A stretch of 64,000 nucleotides of DNA. It comes from Pseudomonas grandcourensis (GTDB lineage Bacteria > Pseudomonadota > Gammaproteobacteria > Pseudomonadales > Pseudomonadaceae). Shown here piece by piece: positions 63,632 to 64,000 of this stretch. A program made the translations under genes and the position numbers. The stretch is from the NCBI RefSeq assembly GCF_039909015.1, contig NZ_CP150919.1, forward strand, positions 2,146,501-2,210,500. The letters are read 5' to 3'. The notes below the pieces were generated by a model that was not told the DNA's origin, did no database searches, and worked only from the letters and a program-made list of their open reading frames with translations. Numbering within the stretch: the stretch's first letter is position 1; each line of letters opens with the position of its first letter.

Positions 63632-64000
63632 ATGAGTAATGAACAAGGGCCGGTAGCGGTGATTACCGGGGCCGCCAGTGGTATAGGCCGTGGCCTGGCC
63701 GAACACGCGGCGACACTGGGCATGCGCCTGGTGCTGGCGGATCGGGATGCAGCGGGCCTGCAAGCCCTGTGCGACGAATTGAACGCCCACGGTGCGCAAG
63801 CGATTGCCTGCGTCACCGATGTCGGTGATGTAACGCAGGTCGAGCGCTTGCGTGACCGGGCTGTCGAGCACTTTGGCGGGGTCGACCTGCTGTTCAACAA
63901 CGCCGGCGTGATGCAAACCGGCTTCAGCTGGGAAATCACCGAGGCGCAATGGCAGCGCATGCTGGACGTCAACCTCAACGGGGTGATCAACGGCATTCGC
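63632..64000 (+). CDS. Short-chain dehydrogenase/reductase (runs off the window)
   Basis: The first 123 codons are present. AVITGAASGIGRGLAEHAA is the cofactor motif, LADRD suggests NAD preference, and LLFNNAGVMQTGF and MLDVNLNGVINGIR are family blocks; the catalytic Tyr-Lys lies beyond the window. A CAGGAG site precedes the ATG. Divergent from kshA across operator 5, so probably a hydroxysteroid dehydrogenase or another cluster enzyme. Confidence 0.82.
   Translation, partial: MSNEQGPVAVITGAASGIGRGLAEHAATLGMRLVLADRDAAGLQALCDELNAHGAQAIACVTDVGDVTQVERLRDRAVEHFGGVDLLFNNAGVMQTGFSWEITEAQWQRMLDVNLNGVINGIR

Overview
The window reads as chromosome of a Pseudomonas of the fluorescens/putida type. It is GC-rich, carries many copies of the 'GTGGGAGCGAGC..GCTCGC' REP/REPIN repeats typical of that group, and has P. 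aeruginosa-like synteny at 2.3-12.4 kb: PepSY protein, OmpR-type two-component system, a dCache receptor like TlpQ, a transporter and an sCache receptor like CtpM (compare PA2652-PA2659). I see no tRNA, rRNA, CRISPR array or phage.

Layout. 1-0.3 kb: remnant of an IS1111-type element end fused to a broken alpha/beta-hydrolase gene. 0.5-2.1 kb: queD and a patatin-like protein. 2.3-12.4 kb: signalling and chemotaxis block; both chemoreceptors are preceded by sequences resembling FliA (sigma-28) promoters. 12.5-33.2 kb: mixed housekeeping genes (metallothionein, AraC regulator, oxidoreductases, selD-mnmH, two glutathione transferases, a zinc-type hemB, polB, lipoproteins, ampC). 33.3-37 kb: glucarate catabolism (gudD, a gudP-type transporter, a FadR-family regulator). 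37-42.2 kb: DMT exporter/LysR pair, trhP, AI-2E family protein, small proteins. 42.37-43.72 kb: a complete IS110-family (IS1111 group) insertion sequence. 43.7-49.2 kb: Pro/Tyr-rich exported protein, shikimate dehydrogenase-like enzyme, cupin, YceH, and a three-gene lipid-linked sugar transfer operon. 49.3 kb to the end: a steroid-catabolic cluster.

The steroid cluster contains an acyl-CoA dehydrogenase pair, SDR, MaoC hydratase and thiolase (one beta-oxidation set), a ketosteroid isomerase with its Tyr/Asp/Asp triad, a second NTF2-fold protein, an SRPBCC protein, a second SDR, the meta-cleavage lower pathway (TesD-type hydrolase, TesE hydratase, TesF acetaldehyde dehydrogenase, TesG aldolase), a NudE-like hydrolase, a LuxR-type regulator resembling TeiR/TesR, a KshA-type Rieske oxygenase and a further SDR running off the window. 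Five copies of a 16-bp imperfect dyad (consensus TCGTCC-GAAT-GGAC[G/T]A) lie 40-105 bp upstream of genes in this cluster, look like the operator of the regulon, and also mark a 55-residue exported protein and the NUDIX gene as probable members.

The most striking structure is in the insertion sequence. Its non-coding right end folds into what looks like a bridge RNA. The two sides of one internal loop match, over 10 and 9 nt, the two halves of the actual insertion site. That site is an intrinsic terminator, cut exactly between its hairpin and its T-tract. Joining the two ends of the element would create a TTGCAA-17-GATAAT promoter. A second, diverged copy of the donor-loop half of the same RNA lies at positions 2-70.
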